Origin: Amanita rubescens
Taxonomy: Eukaryota > Basidiomycota > Agaricomycetes > Agaricales > Amanitaceae
Assembly: GCA_015039365.1 (NCBI GenBank)
Contig: WION01000207.1
Coordinates: 1-64,000, forward strand
Direction of reading: 5' to 3'
Length of the DNA stretch: 64,000 nt
Each line of letters starts with the position of its first letter. Within the stretch, counting starts at the first letter, position 1. Shown in pieces: positions 55,465-64,000 of the stretch. The notes under the pieces were generated by a model, which was given only the letters and a program-made list of their open reading frames with translations, was not told the origin of the DNA and did not search any database. The position numbers and the translations under genes are program-made.

Positions 55465-57080
55465 ATGCTGACTGGATCACCAGATACAGGTCCAGGACAA
55501 AGGGACTCACATGGAGGTGGAGGGGCTGGGGCTGGAAATGGCAGTGACACAGGTGGGGATAATGAAGGTAAGAAGCATATTTCTGGATACAAGGAGAGGT
55601 GTTTGTTTTGCACACTCCAAATGGAGAGGTGTCAGTCCTGCACACAACCATGGCTGGGATGTTGGACCTAGACACATTTTACTGATATGTCACATTTGGC
55701 AACATGAACAAGCTTCATGTCTGTTTTGGACACTTCCCCATCCTCACATGTTGTCTTTGCACACACACTGTCCTGATATGTTGGATTGGCACACCCACTT
55801 TAAACTTGGGCAATTTGAACACCTTACTGCTTCAAGTGTGCAGGTCTAACACTTCACCCAACCCACATGTTTAATTTAAACACATTCCAACTTGTGATCT
55901 CGTCTAACTTCCATTTTTATGCAGGTGAGCCAATGGATGAAGACCCTCGCACTCCCTCTGCCGATCAGGACCCCAAGCGAGCCAGTGAGCCACAGGCCCT
56001 CTAGTTCTCCCCCACTGTATTGACCTTCTTAGTGTATACAATTGCTGGGAGGCTGTCTGTCCTCATCGTCAAGGGTTGGGAAAAGGCCTGGCTACCAAAG
56101 CGAAAGGAATTTGAATCTAGCAGCTATACATCCTCTGCTGAGTCCTACAGGCCTTTGACGAATGCCTCTAGAGCCCTACAGTCTTCTGTTCTGAAGATTT
56201 GTAGAGAGGAAGGCATAGATCCAGCAATTATTGGGTGGCCACTTATGCCTTCTGGTGAACCTGCGAGTTTGGATGAATTGCGAAAGATCCAGAGTTGGCT
56301 ACTCGACAATGGCCTTATAAACGAGCCTGAAATTGAGGTTGTTGAGAAAGTAGCAACCTCCAAAAGTATGATCTCGCCAAGCCAAGTTTGCTCTTTTAAT
56401 TGGCTGATTTGGGGCATTTGCAGTTCCCAACATTGTAATATTTGACTATGAGCAACGAAAGGGAATACGAATCTCAAAACAAATGTTGAAGGAGGCCCGA
56501 GATGATCCCGAGAAATGGCCAGGTTGTGTTGAAGTAGGCATGGGGATCATACACCCCCTCTTTTTGAATCATGTTTGTTGGCAATTTATTCCTCTTGTTA
56601 CTTGGCCATTGATGACTTTGCACATAGTTTGGCCTGGAGAAATGTCTTTCTTGCAAGGATGGTCCTCGGGGCAAAAAAAAGGGTAAAAAGGATGACCCAG
56701 AGTACCTGACTGGGTGTGGATGTCCAGTTCGGACTGCAGCACTTGAGCTCTGGCTCACAAAGGTAAATGCACAGAATCCTGCCATTCCTATGCGAGAGGC
56801 AGAAGATGGAAAGATAAAACGAGAGAATGCCTTCAACCCGACCACCCTGGAATTTATTGAGGGTGGTATTTTAGCTGCATCTGGGCACACAGTTGATTCG
56901 CTTCTGCAAAGTGAGATAGGTCGCCTGGAACACACAGCGAACTGGGCCATGGATCGCATGGCAAATTTGATGCAGGTGGAAAATCCTGCACATTGCCAGA
57001 CCATAGCTGGAGTGCTTGTTGAGTTCCAGAAGCAAATGCAAGGGATTAAGGACCAAATCAGAGGCCAAACTATTTTGTGA
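55465..57080 (+). CDS. Intact five-exon gene, 352-residue protein of unknown function
   Basis: Exons 55465-55567, 55925-55984, 56033-56365, 56424-56533 and 56628-57080 join in frame (1,059 nt with the stop). Introns 2-4 are 48, 58 and 94 nt with GTGAGC, GTATGA and GTAGGC donors, branch-like TTGACC, GCTGATT and TGATGAC, and AG ends. Intron 1 is 357 nt and repeat-rich. The protein starts Gly-rich and acidic, then has a basic-hydrophobic region (VKGWEKAWLPKRKEF), a middle with IIGWPLMPSGEP, and a Cys cluster (C200, C208, C211, C232, C234) around a GKKKGKK stretch that may bind zinc. A helical C-terminus follows. I know no family for it. Exon choice is mine and the intron 4 donor is the least certain. 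Confidence 0.65.
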
Positions 57081-57309
57081 AGGAGTCGCTTTTGTACACA
57101 TTCTGCTTGTTGTGATGTCAGACCTGTACCATATTATTTGTTGGGAATGCACATGTTATTCAAGGATGTGTTGGATTTATACACATGTTCTAATAACTTG
57201 CCTGCTATACATCGCTTGGCTACTACATAAAAATGGCAACCCATTCACTGCCATAGCTTCAGGGGACAGGGTCTACTCCCCTAGTTGCACAACATCCAGA
57301 GCAAGGTAA

Positions 57310-57966
57310 AAATCTGACTTCTTGATGTTGTGCAAGGAAGTGTTATATTTATACACATGTGCCTATTACATGTCTCATCTGAACACTTCCATATCTGACA
57401 TGTTGGACTAGGACATGTTATGCAGGGAAGTGTTATATTTTTACACATGCACACTTCCATATCTGACATGTTGGACTAGGACATGTTATGCAGTGAAGTG
57501 TTATATTTTTACACATGCACACTTCCATATCTGATATGTTGGACTTGCACATGTTGTGCAAGGAAGTGTTGCATTTACACACATGTACCCAGGAAGTGTT
57601 ACATTTACACACATGTACCTATTGCATGTCTCATCTGCACACTTCCATATCTGACATGTTGGACTTGCACATGTTGTGCAAGGAAGTGTTGCATTTACAC
57701 ACATGTACTTATTTCATGTCTCATCTGGACACTTCCATATCTGACATGTTGGACTTGCACATGTTGTGCAAGGAAGTGTTGCATTTACACACATGTCCCA
57801 AGGAAGTGTTACATCTGGACACTTCCATATCTGGCATGTTGGACTTGCACATGTTGTGCAAGGAAGTGTTGCATTTACACACATGTACCAAGGAATTACA
57901 TTTACACACATGTACTTATTGCATGTCTCATCTGCACACTTCCATATCTGGCATGTTGGACTTGCA
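57310..57966 (+). repeat. Minisatellite of about 60-110-bp units downstream of the intact gene
   Basis: Units built from CTTCCATATCTGACATGTTG, GACTTGCACATGTTGTGCA and AGGAAGTGTTGCATTTACAC recur about six times with deletions. CCAAGGAAGTGTTACAT-type half units also occur. Looser copies (ATGTTGGATTGGCACAC, CACATGTTGTCTTTGCACAC) occur inside intron 1 of the gene at 55600-55880. LTR B interrupts the last unit. Confidence 0.85.
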
Positions 57967-58286
57967 TGTAACGTTCTTACTGAAAGGAACCTAATAAGGT
58001 TCCAACTTAATCACTCCTTGCGTCTTGCACTGAATCAACGTATATTCGTGATACCGTGCGGTGACGCGTGTGGAGTAAAGTAAGGTGTAAGATGATCTGT
58101 GACAATGTGACTAGATACCATATATGTATCGTCACGGTTAGACTATCTACGAGAATAAGGGAAAGCTATCTACAAGGGAGTTAATGGATAACTCCCATCC
58201 TTGTATTCGGAGATCCCAAAGGGATCTCCCATCTTGATGATGGTCTTGATGAATATGTACGAGAGCTACATAGTAGCCCCGTTACA
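57967..58286 (-). repeat. 3' LTR of element B
   Basis: TGTAACGTTCTTACTG and AGCCCCGTTACA edges. It is about 8 bp shorter than the A LTRs and diverged from them at many sites (for example CGTATATTCGTGATACC), so B is not simply a recent copy of A here. Confidence 0.9.
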
Positions 58287-58299
58287 TCCTCCCCCACAA
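58287..58299 (-). other. Polypurine tract of element B
   Basis: TTGTGGGGGAGGA on the minus strand adjoins the LTR exactly as in A, with a second GTGGGGGAGGATGTG copy at about 58390-58405. Confidence 0.7.
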
Positions 58300-60494
58300 G
58301 ATTGCATTGTGATCTTAAAGAATGAATATGTAAGTGCTGGATCTTCGCAATTTGTGTTCAAGGTCTTCGTGAGGTGTAATACACTCGTCACATCCTCCCC
58401 CACTCGCCAAAGGTCACGGGCGATGTATAAGAATACGGGAGAGGCTTGCATATGCATTAAACTTGCTTGGGAGAGTAGGAAAGGGGGGGAGAGAATGATG
58501 ATTTCACCGAAGTAAAATCGGATTTCTCTCCGAGATGGTGGGGGATAATGGATAGAATCTATCCCCGATATATGTGAACATCTGCGATGCTGTTCACTTG
58601 GAGCTCAGGCTTGTAGAGCATTCGACGTCTGGGCGCGTCGAAATTCGGCGTACCTTCCGAGTATGGAAGGTAGTCACGCGAATGTGACAGCAGGCTGAGG
58701 TGGATGCGTCGAAATGAGTTGCGCTCGGCTGGGCGTTGCCGAGGAGGGTTCCGATGACTTGGGCATGATGCTTGTGGTGAGAGCATCGCATGTGCGAAGT
58801 TTGAAGCCAAACGGTTGAGGCAGGGACGCTCCAGAGGCTTTCGACGTCGAGAGGTCGGTACCGGTTGAAAGGGAGTGGCCGGTATCCGGTGATCATGTGA
58901 CGCGCGCGACTTGCGCGTCAAGTCCGTTTATCGCTAGGGGCTCCTAGCAATAATCCAAGGCGGGAGGGAGCTCCGAATCTAGGAGCTCGCCGAGAATCCA
59001 GTACGGCTTCAAGAGCCGTTCACTATCCGGTGGAGATCGAGAAGAGAGAGAGGAGAGAGAGGAAGGAGACGAGACGGCCGTGAGGGGGACGGAAGCTAGG
59101 GCATATGGTGCGTCTCTTCAAGTCTCTTCTGTTGCGTTCAGTTGGCTGACTTCGTCGCTTGGTTGGGAGGTGATGGATCTTCAACTCTGACCGACGATCG
59201 ATCCACGGATAAGAAAGGGAATAGGGACCAGATATACATGGTCCTGGGATAATAGAAGGGCTTCTCCCCCACACGACGTGCTTGGGGAGAAGGGAGTATA
59301 TCACTAGACACCAGGTAAGTGTCTAGTATCGTTCCTGTTGACGTGGTTGACTAGCATCTGAGTATGGATGCATATAACAGGTCGGTAGCGGGGTTTTGAT
59401 CCCTCACTCGTTTCGACAGAAAGGAACGGGTTCAGGGACGGTCCGATTGGCGTTATCGATAGATAGGAAACTGAGGGAGTGTGAGAAGGGATGCGGGAGA
59501 GCAAGACAAGACGAAGGCAGGGATTCCGGGAGCGGTACGTTCTCTTCTTTCTATTTCTTCGTTTCTCGCTGACCGATTTCTTTCAGCTTCGCTTATCGAT
59601 TCTTGGGACTCAGAAGCGAGTCCCTGTGAGCAAGTCGGCCATCAATGTCAAAGGAGAGGGACTCATTCGAGTCCCGAATCTATTCGGAGAGTTCGTTGGA
59701 ACTCTCCATCGTTTAGAACAATTGATCTTAACAACACGCCCAGCGTCTCTTCCCCTTCAAGAGAATGGAAAAAAAAAAACGGGCATATAAATCGATGGAG
59801 GGAACTCTCGTTTGAGTTCCCGTATAATGTTGAGGGTATAGGTAAGTTTCTTTATACCCGAGGATGATATTTTGTTGACGACGTTATAGCGTCGCCGTTT
59901 TGTCCGTTATGGGTGGTTTACGACCGGGAGAGGGAGCAGACGAGGTAGGCACAGCTGCGAGAGTGCAGCCTTGTAACCAGGTACGTTCTCGTTTTCAGTA
60001 CTCGTTTTGATTTGTATTAACCGCGTCGTATAGATGCGATTATTCCGGTTCGTCGGACGTTAAGGGGAGAGGACTCAGTGCGAGTTCTCTCCAGGATTCT
60101 TGTTTGAGACCTGGACAGTTTGTCGGTCTCGAGGGTGGGACTATGCGTCGCCCTCTCGCGTATTGGAACGAACGAGGGCCAGGAGGCATTCCCGAGGACG
60201 CGGTGTCAAACGGATGGACGGGGAGGACTCAATGGTAAGTCCTCCGGTAAATGTTAGTGGAGAGTTCGTTGTAACTCTCCGTTTTTAGGCTCGGATGAAT
60301 CTAACTTGACTCGTCGCGAGTTTCTTCCCTTCTTACAAGAAGAGGGAAGTTATTATTAAGTGTGGAGACTCTCAGGGAGTCTCCTTCCGAGTAATTCGAT
60401 TAAATAGGTGAGTTGTAAGCTCATAACTTGATTGTGTTCATTTTGCTGATAAGTATATTCATAATTTACAGATTTACATGTGTGGAGGGCTCGA
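58300..60494 (-). other. 3' untranslated-type region of element B
   Basis: Collinear with 37230-39699 of A. Frames are short and differ from A. A plus-strand piece GTACGTTC to TTTCTTTCAG (59536-59587) looks like an intron in both copies. Hairpins such as GGGACTCATTCGAGTCCC (59658-59675) are frequent. Confidence 0.5.
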
Positions 60495-60496
60495 AA

Positions 60497-63400
60497 TTAG
60501 CCCTCCGAATCAATTCGCAAATACTGCAAGAATGCGACGACGAGCGAGACGAGGGAGTGGCAATGACGTAGCGGTCTTGCCGGATTGCTCGTAAATCGGA
60601 AGATGTCGACGTATAACTGTCGTCGCGGCCTCAAGCGGTTGATGCAAATGGAATTGAACGGTTTGGGCAGTATTCGTACTGCCCGATATAAGGGTGAGTT
60701 GTCTTTACCCATATTAATTGTTTTATTGACAACAGGATAGTTTTGTCGTCTTAAATTGACCGCAAAGCTGGGCGGTTTACAGCGGGCGCGCCAAACGCGT
60801 TCGACGCACACGGAACCCGGAGTTTCCGCCCACCACGAAGGCTCGGGCGGAAGCGAGGGTAGCGCGTTCACTGTGGCCTTGACGTCGACATAGGCATAAG
60901 AAGGAGGGGTTGAAGCGGGAGTCTCGTCGTCCTCGATGTACTTGTGGATGATTGTGTACTCCGTCTCTTCAGCCTCGCAATGCCTGGTTTCACAGAAGGT
61001 AATGACACTGAGGACCCGTGTCGTTCTCAAGGATATGCCAAGACTACAGTCAAGGTCGAAAGAAACGGCTTGGCTGGTGCGTTCGGGTATATGCAGTGTG
61101 TACACTGCCGCAGGTTGAGGTGAGTACAGACTAGTACTTGAGTCGAATTTAGTGTTAACGACATCAAAGGGACATCGTTGGGAGCTTCCGAGTCCTGAGA
61201 CAGGAAGCTCCAAGGGAATTGGCTGGAGTTGCTCGATATTCAGCCGAACGGACGGGAAAACCGGTGGGGGATCGACCGGTATGCATAAACGCGGTAGAGG
61301 GACGGCAGGGTAATCATGTGAGTACCAAGCTGTACCCGTTTCCACGTTACTGACAGCGCATAGGTTGCGCTGCTCAGCTACCGCTCCAGTAGACTCGTAT
61401 GGAGCAATTTGAGGGAACTGGGGGCCGAGTTGCGGAGTTCTCCCGGCCTTGAATAAGATGGGAGAAAGCTCGGTATATTCGGCCTTTGACTCAGGTAAGT
61501 ACCGGATTGTGTCCGTTTTTACGTTACTGACAATGCTTAAAGCGCGCTGTTGGATTGCTGTTCCATCAGATCGATGCGGAACGTCTTGTAGTGGGAACGA
61601 AGGGGCAAGCTGAGGACTTCTCCCGGATCCAGGTTGGATGGTGGAGGAGTTGGTACCCTCGGCTTCTGATTCAGGTGAGCATAGGATTGTGCTCGCCGGG
61701 TTGATTGATGTATTGATGACATCCCAGGGACGTTGTCGGGATGTATGAAGCCAGTCGAGTTCAACATTCGACTGTGTGGCTGGATGAACCAGTCGATGCG
61801 AATCAAGCAAGACACAGCGTCTCAGTTGGAACAGTGGATAGGTCTGCGTAGGATAGGCAGGCGCAGACGAGCATAACGGCGTGAAGGCCGTATTGGGTAC
61901 CGGTGAGTGCAGGCTCACACTCATATCCACGTCACTGACAGCGTGTAGGTTCCGCTGCCATCGGTTGCTCGCTTCGTCAAACGTAGGTCCAGGAAGCCGT
62001 GAGATGGCTTCCGATTGTCCAGAGAAGAGCTCGCTAGTTCTCCGAGTCTTCGGCTGCTGAAGGACAGCATCGGGTCGTACCGGAGGATGTTCGGAACCAT
62101 CCGATTCAGGTGAGCATACAGTTACGCTCATTTCTGTCTCTTTATTGACGACTTTGATAGTAAGTTGTCCAGAATCTGATTCGGGTTCTACGGCTCTGTC
62201 AGGTGGAACAGTTGGAGAACAACGAATGGGTTCGTCGCAAGCGAGGGAGCGTCGGCTAATACGCTCCCGGATATAAGCAGCGGCTCTTGCAAGCTGTTCT
62301 CCTTCATTCCTCGAAGGAGCTAAAGGGTGTTGGGACTGTCTTCGAGCAGTCCCGGGATAAGGTGAGCGTAATTCACTTGTTAATGATATCTTATCGACGA
62401 CGTTTAGGATACGTCGTCTGGATACCACCTCAATAGGTGGTAAAGGCTCGTCCGAAGGTGGACGAGTGGATGCGGTTGACGGAGGACGGGTGGATGAGGG
62501 AACTGAAATGGAAAGTGGTAGCGTGGAAGCTGCTATTACTTCAAGTGAGTCTTTTGCATCACTTGTATTGATTTGAATCTTAACGACGGTATCGTAGATC
62601 CGCCGTTCCTCCTCCGCTTCATCCGAAAGTGAAAGGGTTATGACTCGTGCATCGACGAGTCTTTGAGATTGGGTAGAGCACTTGTTGGAGCGCTCATGGA
62701 TTCCGGAGGACTGAAATAGTCCTCCTTTGGATTCAGCAAGTAGCGAGACTTCTCCCGCAACGGGAGAAAATGGGTTTTCACCAGACGGAGGCCAAAGGGA
62801 TCCATTGGAGACCCGAGAAAGGGTCTCCGAATAACGGTGTGTAGTATTACTATTTACTACATGCTTTGTACTTACGACGTTCGACGCACGTCGTTTCGAG
62901 ACCACAGGGAAAGGTGGCGAAGTTCTATCTCTGGAAGGACGAGTAGGAGGAGCCCGAGTTGAGGATATTATGATGGTTGAGGGTTTCGACGGCGAGGAGG
63001 CTGTCTTGGCTGCAGGTAAGTGCTTAATTGCACTCGTCGTTCCTTTCGTAAGGCTGACTTTTGCCTTTCCAGTAGGTTGTTTCTCGACATCCCGACGTTT
63101 CGGAAAGGGAGTCGAGACGGTTCGTCCAGAAGACTTATTGCCGATACGAGAGTTTCCCTTCGGGAACTCTCTGGTACTCAGAACGGTATGTTTGGATTGT
63201 TCTCCAGTCTTAACGTGTATACCGGAGCTGAGTAAAGGTCGGGAGATGGGCGAGACCATCTCCGGGACAGGTTTGGCGGTTGTGCGTATTCGAGCCGGCA
63301 TAGGCTCGTGAGCGATATTCGAGGGACTCATATTGAGTCCCGGGGGTTCAGGATGATTGACCAACTCCATAGAGCTCGGACTAGCTTTAGAACGAGTCAA

Positions 63401-64000
63401 TTGAACTCGTTCGGGCTTGTTTCGAGTCTCGGGAGCCAAGACTCTCCGACTGGCCTCTTTTATCGCTTGCATGTGTATTTCTTCAAGAGAAAGATGTCGC
63501 AAAGGGCCAGGATGGACAGGAATGGTGACGGGAGCGGATCCTGGTAGCGTGAGGGCTACCGAAGCTTCAGGTATGTTATTTTCTTTAATTTCTTTTTGTA
63601 TACTGATAACGGCGTCTAGCGTACGCCGTTCCTCCCCTGTTTCACCAAAGGACGAAAGAGAGGCGACTTGCTTGTTGGTAAGTCGTCCAAATAGTATGGA
63701 ATGCTCTGCGGAGCGTTCCGGGATATTTGCGGGAAGTTCGAAAGAACTTCCGAGCAGCTTAGCAGCTTGTTTGAGCTGATCCGATTGTTCTAGGTTTGGA
63801 GACGAAGGTGGTTTACCAAACGGCCGGTTGGCGGTTGGTAACGATGCTCCAGAACGAGCATCTGACCTTAGGTGAGCTTTTCTGCTCACCACTTGTTTCG
63901 TACTAACGACGTTAGGCATGCGCCGTTTAGAAACATTCAAAGGAGAAGGCTTGGGCTCGTTCGTGAGCCGGCTTGAGGGGTGGGCCCGTAAAAAGGAGAC
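60497..64000 (-). CDS. Giant gag-like ORF of element B, N-terminus outside the window
   Basis: The frame is open from the window edge to the TAA/TGA-type stop at 60497, at least 1,147 codons without interruption. It aligns with A's ORF including the region after A's two nonsense codons, and ends RPRRQLYVDIFRF...YLRIDSEG, beyond A's second stop. Two of the long repeats (ERSAEHSILFGRLTNKQVAS and ERSNKCSTQSQRLVDARV) lie in the window. Insertions and deletions relative to A seen here are multiples of three, which supports coding on this strand. Function is unknown, probably Gag-like by position. Confidence 0.8.
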   Translation of the reverse strand, partial: VSFLRAHPSSRLTNEPKPSPLNVSKRRMPNVVSTKQVVSRKAHLRSDARSGASLPTANRPFGKPPSSPNLEQSDQLKQAAKLLGSSFELPANIPERSAEHSILFGRLTNKQVASLSSFGETGEERRTLDAVISIQKEIKENNIPEASVALTLPGSAPVTIPVHPGPLRHLSLEEIHMQAIKEASRRVLAPETRNKPERVQLTRSKASPSSMELVNHPEPPGLNMSPSNIAHEPMPARIRTTAKPVPEMVSPISRPLLSSGIHVKTGEQSKHTVLSTREFPKGNSRIGNKSSGRTVSTPFPKRRDVEKQPTGKAKVSLTKGTTSAIKHLPAAKTASSPSKPSTIIISSTRAPPTRPSRDRTSPPFPVVSKRRASNVVSTKHVVNSNTTHRYSETLSRVSNGSLWPPSGENPFSPVAGEVSLLAESKGGLFQSSGIHERSNKCSTQSQRLVDARVITLSLSDEAEEERRIYDTVVKIQINTSDAKDSLEVIAASTLPLSISVPSSTRPPSTASTRPPSDEPLPPIEVVSRRRILNVVDKISLTSELRSPYPGTARRQSQHPLAPSRNEGEQLARAAAYIRERISRRSLACDEPIRCSPTVPPDRAVEPESDSGQLTIKVVNKETEMSVTVCSPESDGSEHPPVRPDAVLQQPKTRRTSELFSGQSEAISRLPGPTFDEASNRWQRNLHAVSDVDMSVSLHSPVPNTAFTPLCSSAPAYPTQTYPLFQLRRCVLLDSHRLVHPATQSNVELDWLHTSRQRPWDVINTSINPASTILCSPESEAEGTNSSTIQPGSGRSPQLAPSFPLQDVPHRSDGTAIQQRALSIVSNVKTDTIRYLPESKAEYTELSPILFKAGRTPQLGPQFPQIAPYESTGAVAEQRNLCAVSNVETGTAWYSHDYPAVPLPRLCIPVDPPPVFPSVRLNIEQLQPIPLELPVSGLGSSQRCPFDVVNTKFDSSTSLYSPQPAAVYTLHIPERTSQAVSFDLDCSLGISLRTTRVLSVITFCETRHCEAEETEYTIIHKYIEDDETPASTPPSYAYVDVKATVNALPSLPPEPSWWAETPGSVCVERVWRARCKPPSFAVNLRRQNYPVVNKTINMGKDNSPLYRAVRILPKPFNSICINRLRPRRQLYVDIFRFTSNPARPLRHCHSLVSLVVAFLQYLRIDSEG

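Larger units (their letters stand above)
57967..64000 (-). mobile_element. LTR element 'B', second copy of A, running past the window end
   Basis: It starts with a 320-bp LTR, followed by a polypurine tract and an interior collinear with A (37217 onwards). Transcription direction is leftwards, so this is its 3' side. The 5' LTR and the start of the giant ORF lie outside the window. Confidence 0.9.

Noticed and set aside
57483..57994. Two long overlapping plus-strand frames rich in Cys, His and Thr
   Set aside because: They are translations of the tandem minisatellite whose unit length happens to avoid stops, and the repeated CTCCARKCCIYTHV-like phrase mirrors the DNA repeat.

Overview
The window is a piece of a fungal genome, most likely a mushroom-forming basidiomycete (Agaricomycetes). 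The grounds are introns of about 50 nt with GTRAGT donors and short RCTRAC-type branch sites, chromodomain Ty3/gypsy and Ty1/copia retrotransposons, intron-bearing hAT transposases, and a degenerate gene resembling a basidiomycete trypsin-like protein family. No rRNA, tRNA or CRISPR was found. Almost all of the 64 kb is transposable-element DNA, much of it nested. Only one multi-exon gene (55465-57080) looks intact.

Layout. 1-2300: 3' end of a chromodomain gypsy element with its LTR. 2347-4619: non-autonomous TIR element 'a', packed with GGACTCC-type subterminal repeats. 5600-8653: degenerate hAT transposase. 9159-10972: solo LTRs, one inside another. 11500-12285: remnant of a trypsin-like protease gene. 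13981-21770: a minus-strand LINE (gag and endonuclease) split by four insertions: a 1.0-kb hAT element, an LTR fragment, a 2.65-kb foldback palindrome and a TIR element 'c'. 23100-28010: remnants of repeat-associated genes, gypsy RNase H and LTRs. 28011-29162: non-autonomous hAT element. 29298-35211: minus-strand gypsy (protease, gag, 5' LTR) with a C-rich 1.95-kb insertion. 35326-45595: minus-strand copia polyprotein interrupted by an 8.2-kb LTR element 'A' (36889-45069). 45596-49320: LTRs, a gag-like ORF and a decayed relative of element a (a''). 49424-53025: first exon of an hAT-like gene, an intron-rich stretch and a copia-type LTR with primer site. 53027-55371: element a'. 55465-57080: the intact five-exon gene. 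57310-57966: minisatellite. 57967-64000: element 'B', a second copy of A running out of the window.

How the parts relate. A and B are LTR elements without pol. On the minus strand they carry a giant frame (about 1,570 codons in A) whose product has three internal repeats of roughly 300 residues. Their LTR and leader match the gypsy at 29298-35211, which suggests that family mobilises them. Elements a, a' and a'' share internal sequence, and a, a' and the otherwise different element c share one TATA promoter block, while each has its own subterminal repeat. Nonsense codons across the window are repeatedly TGA where CGA is expected or directly observed in the sister copy, so CpG deamination appears to be a main route of decay.
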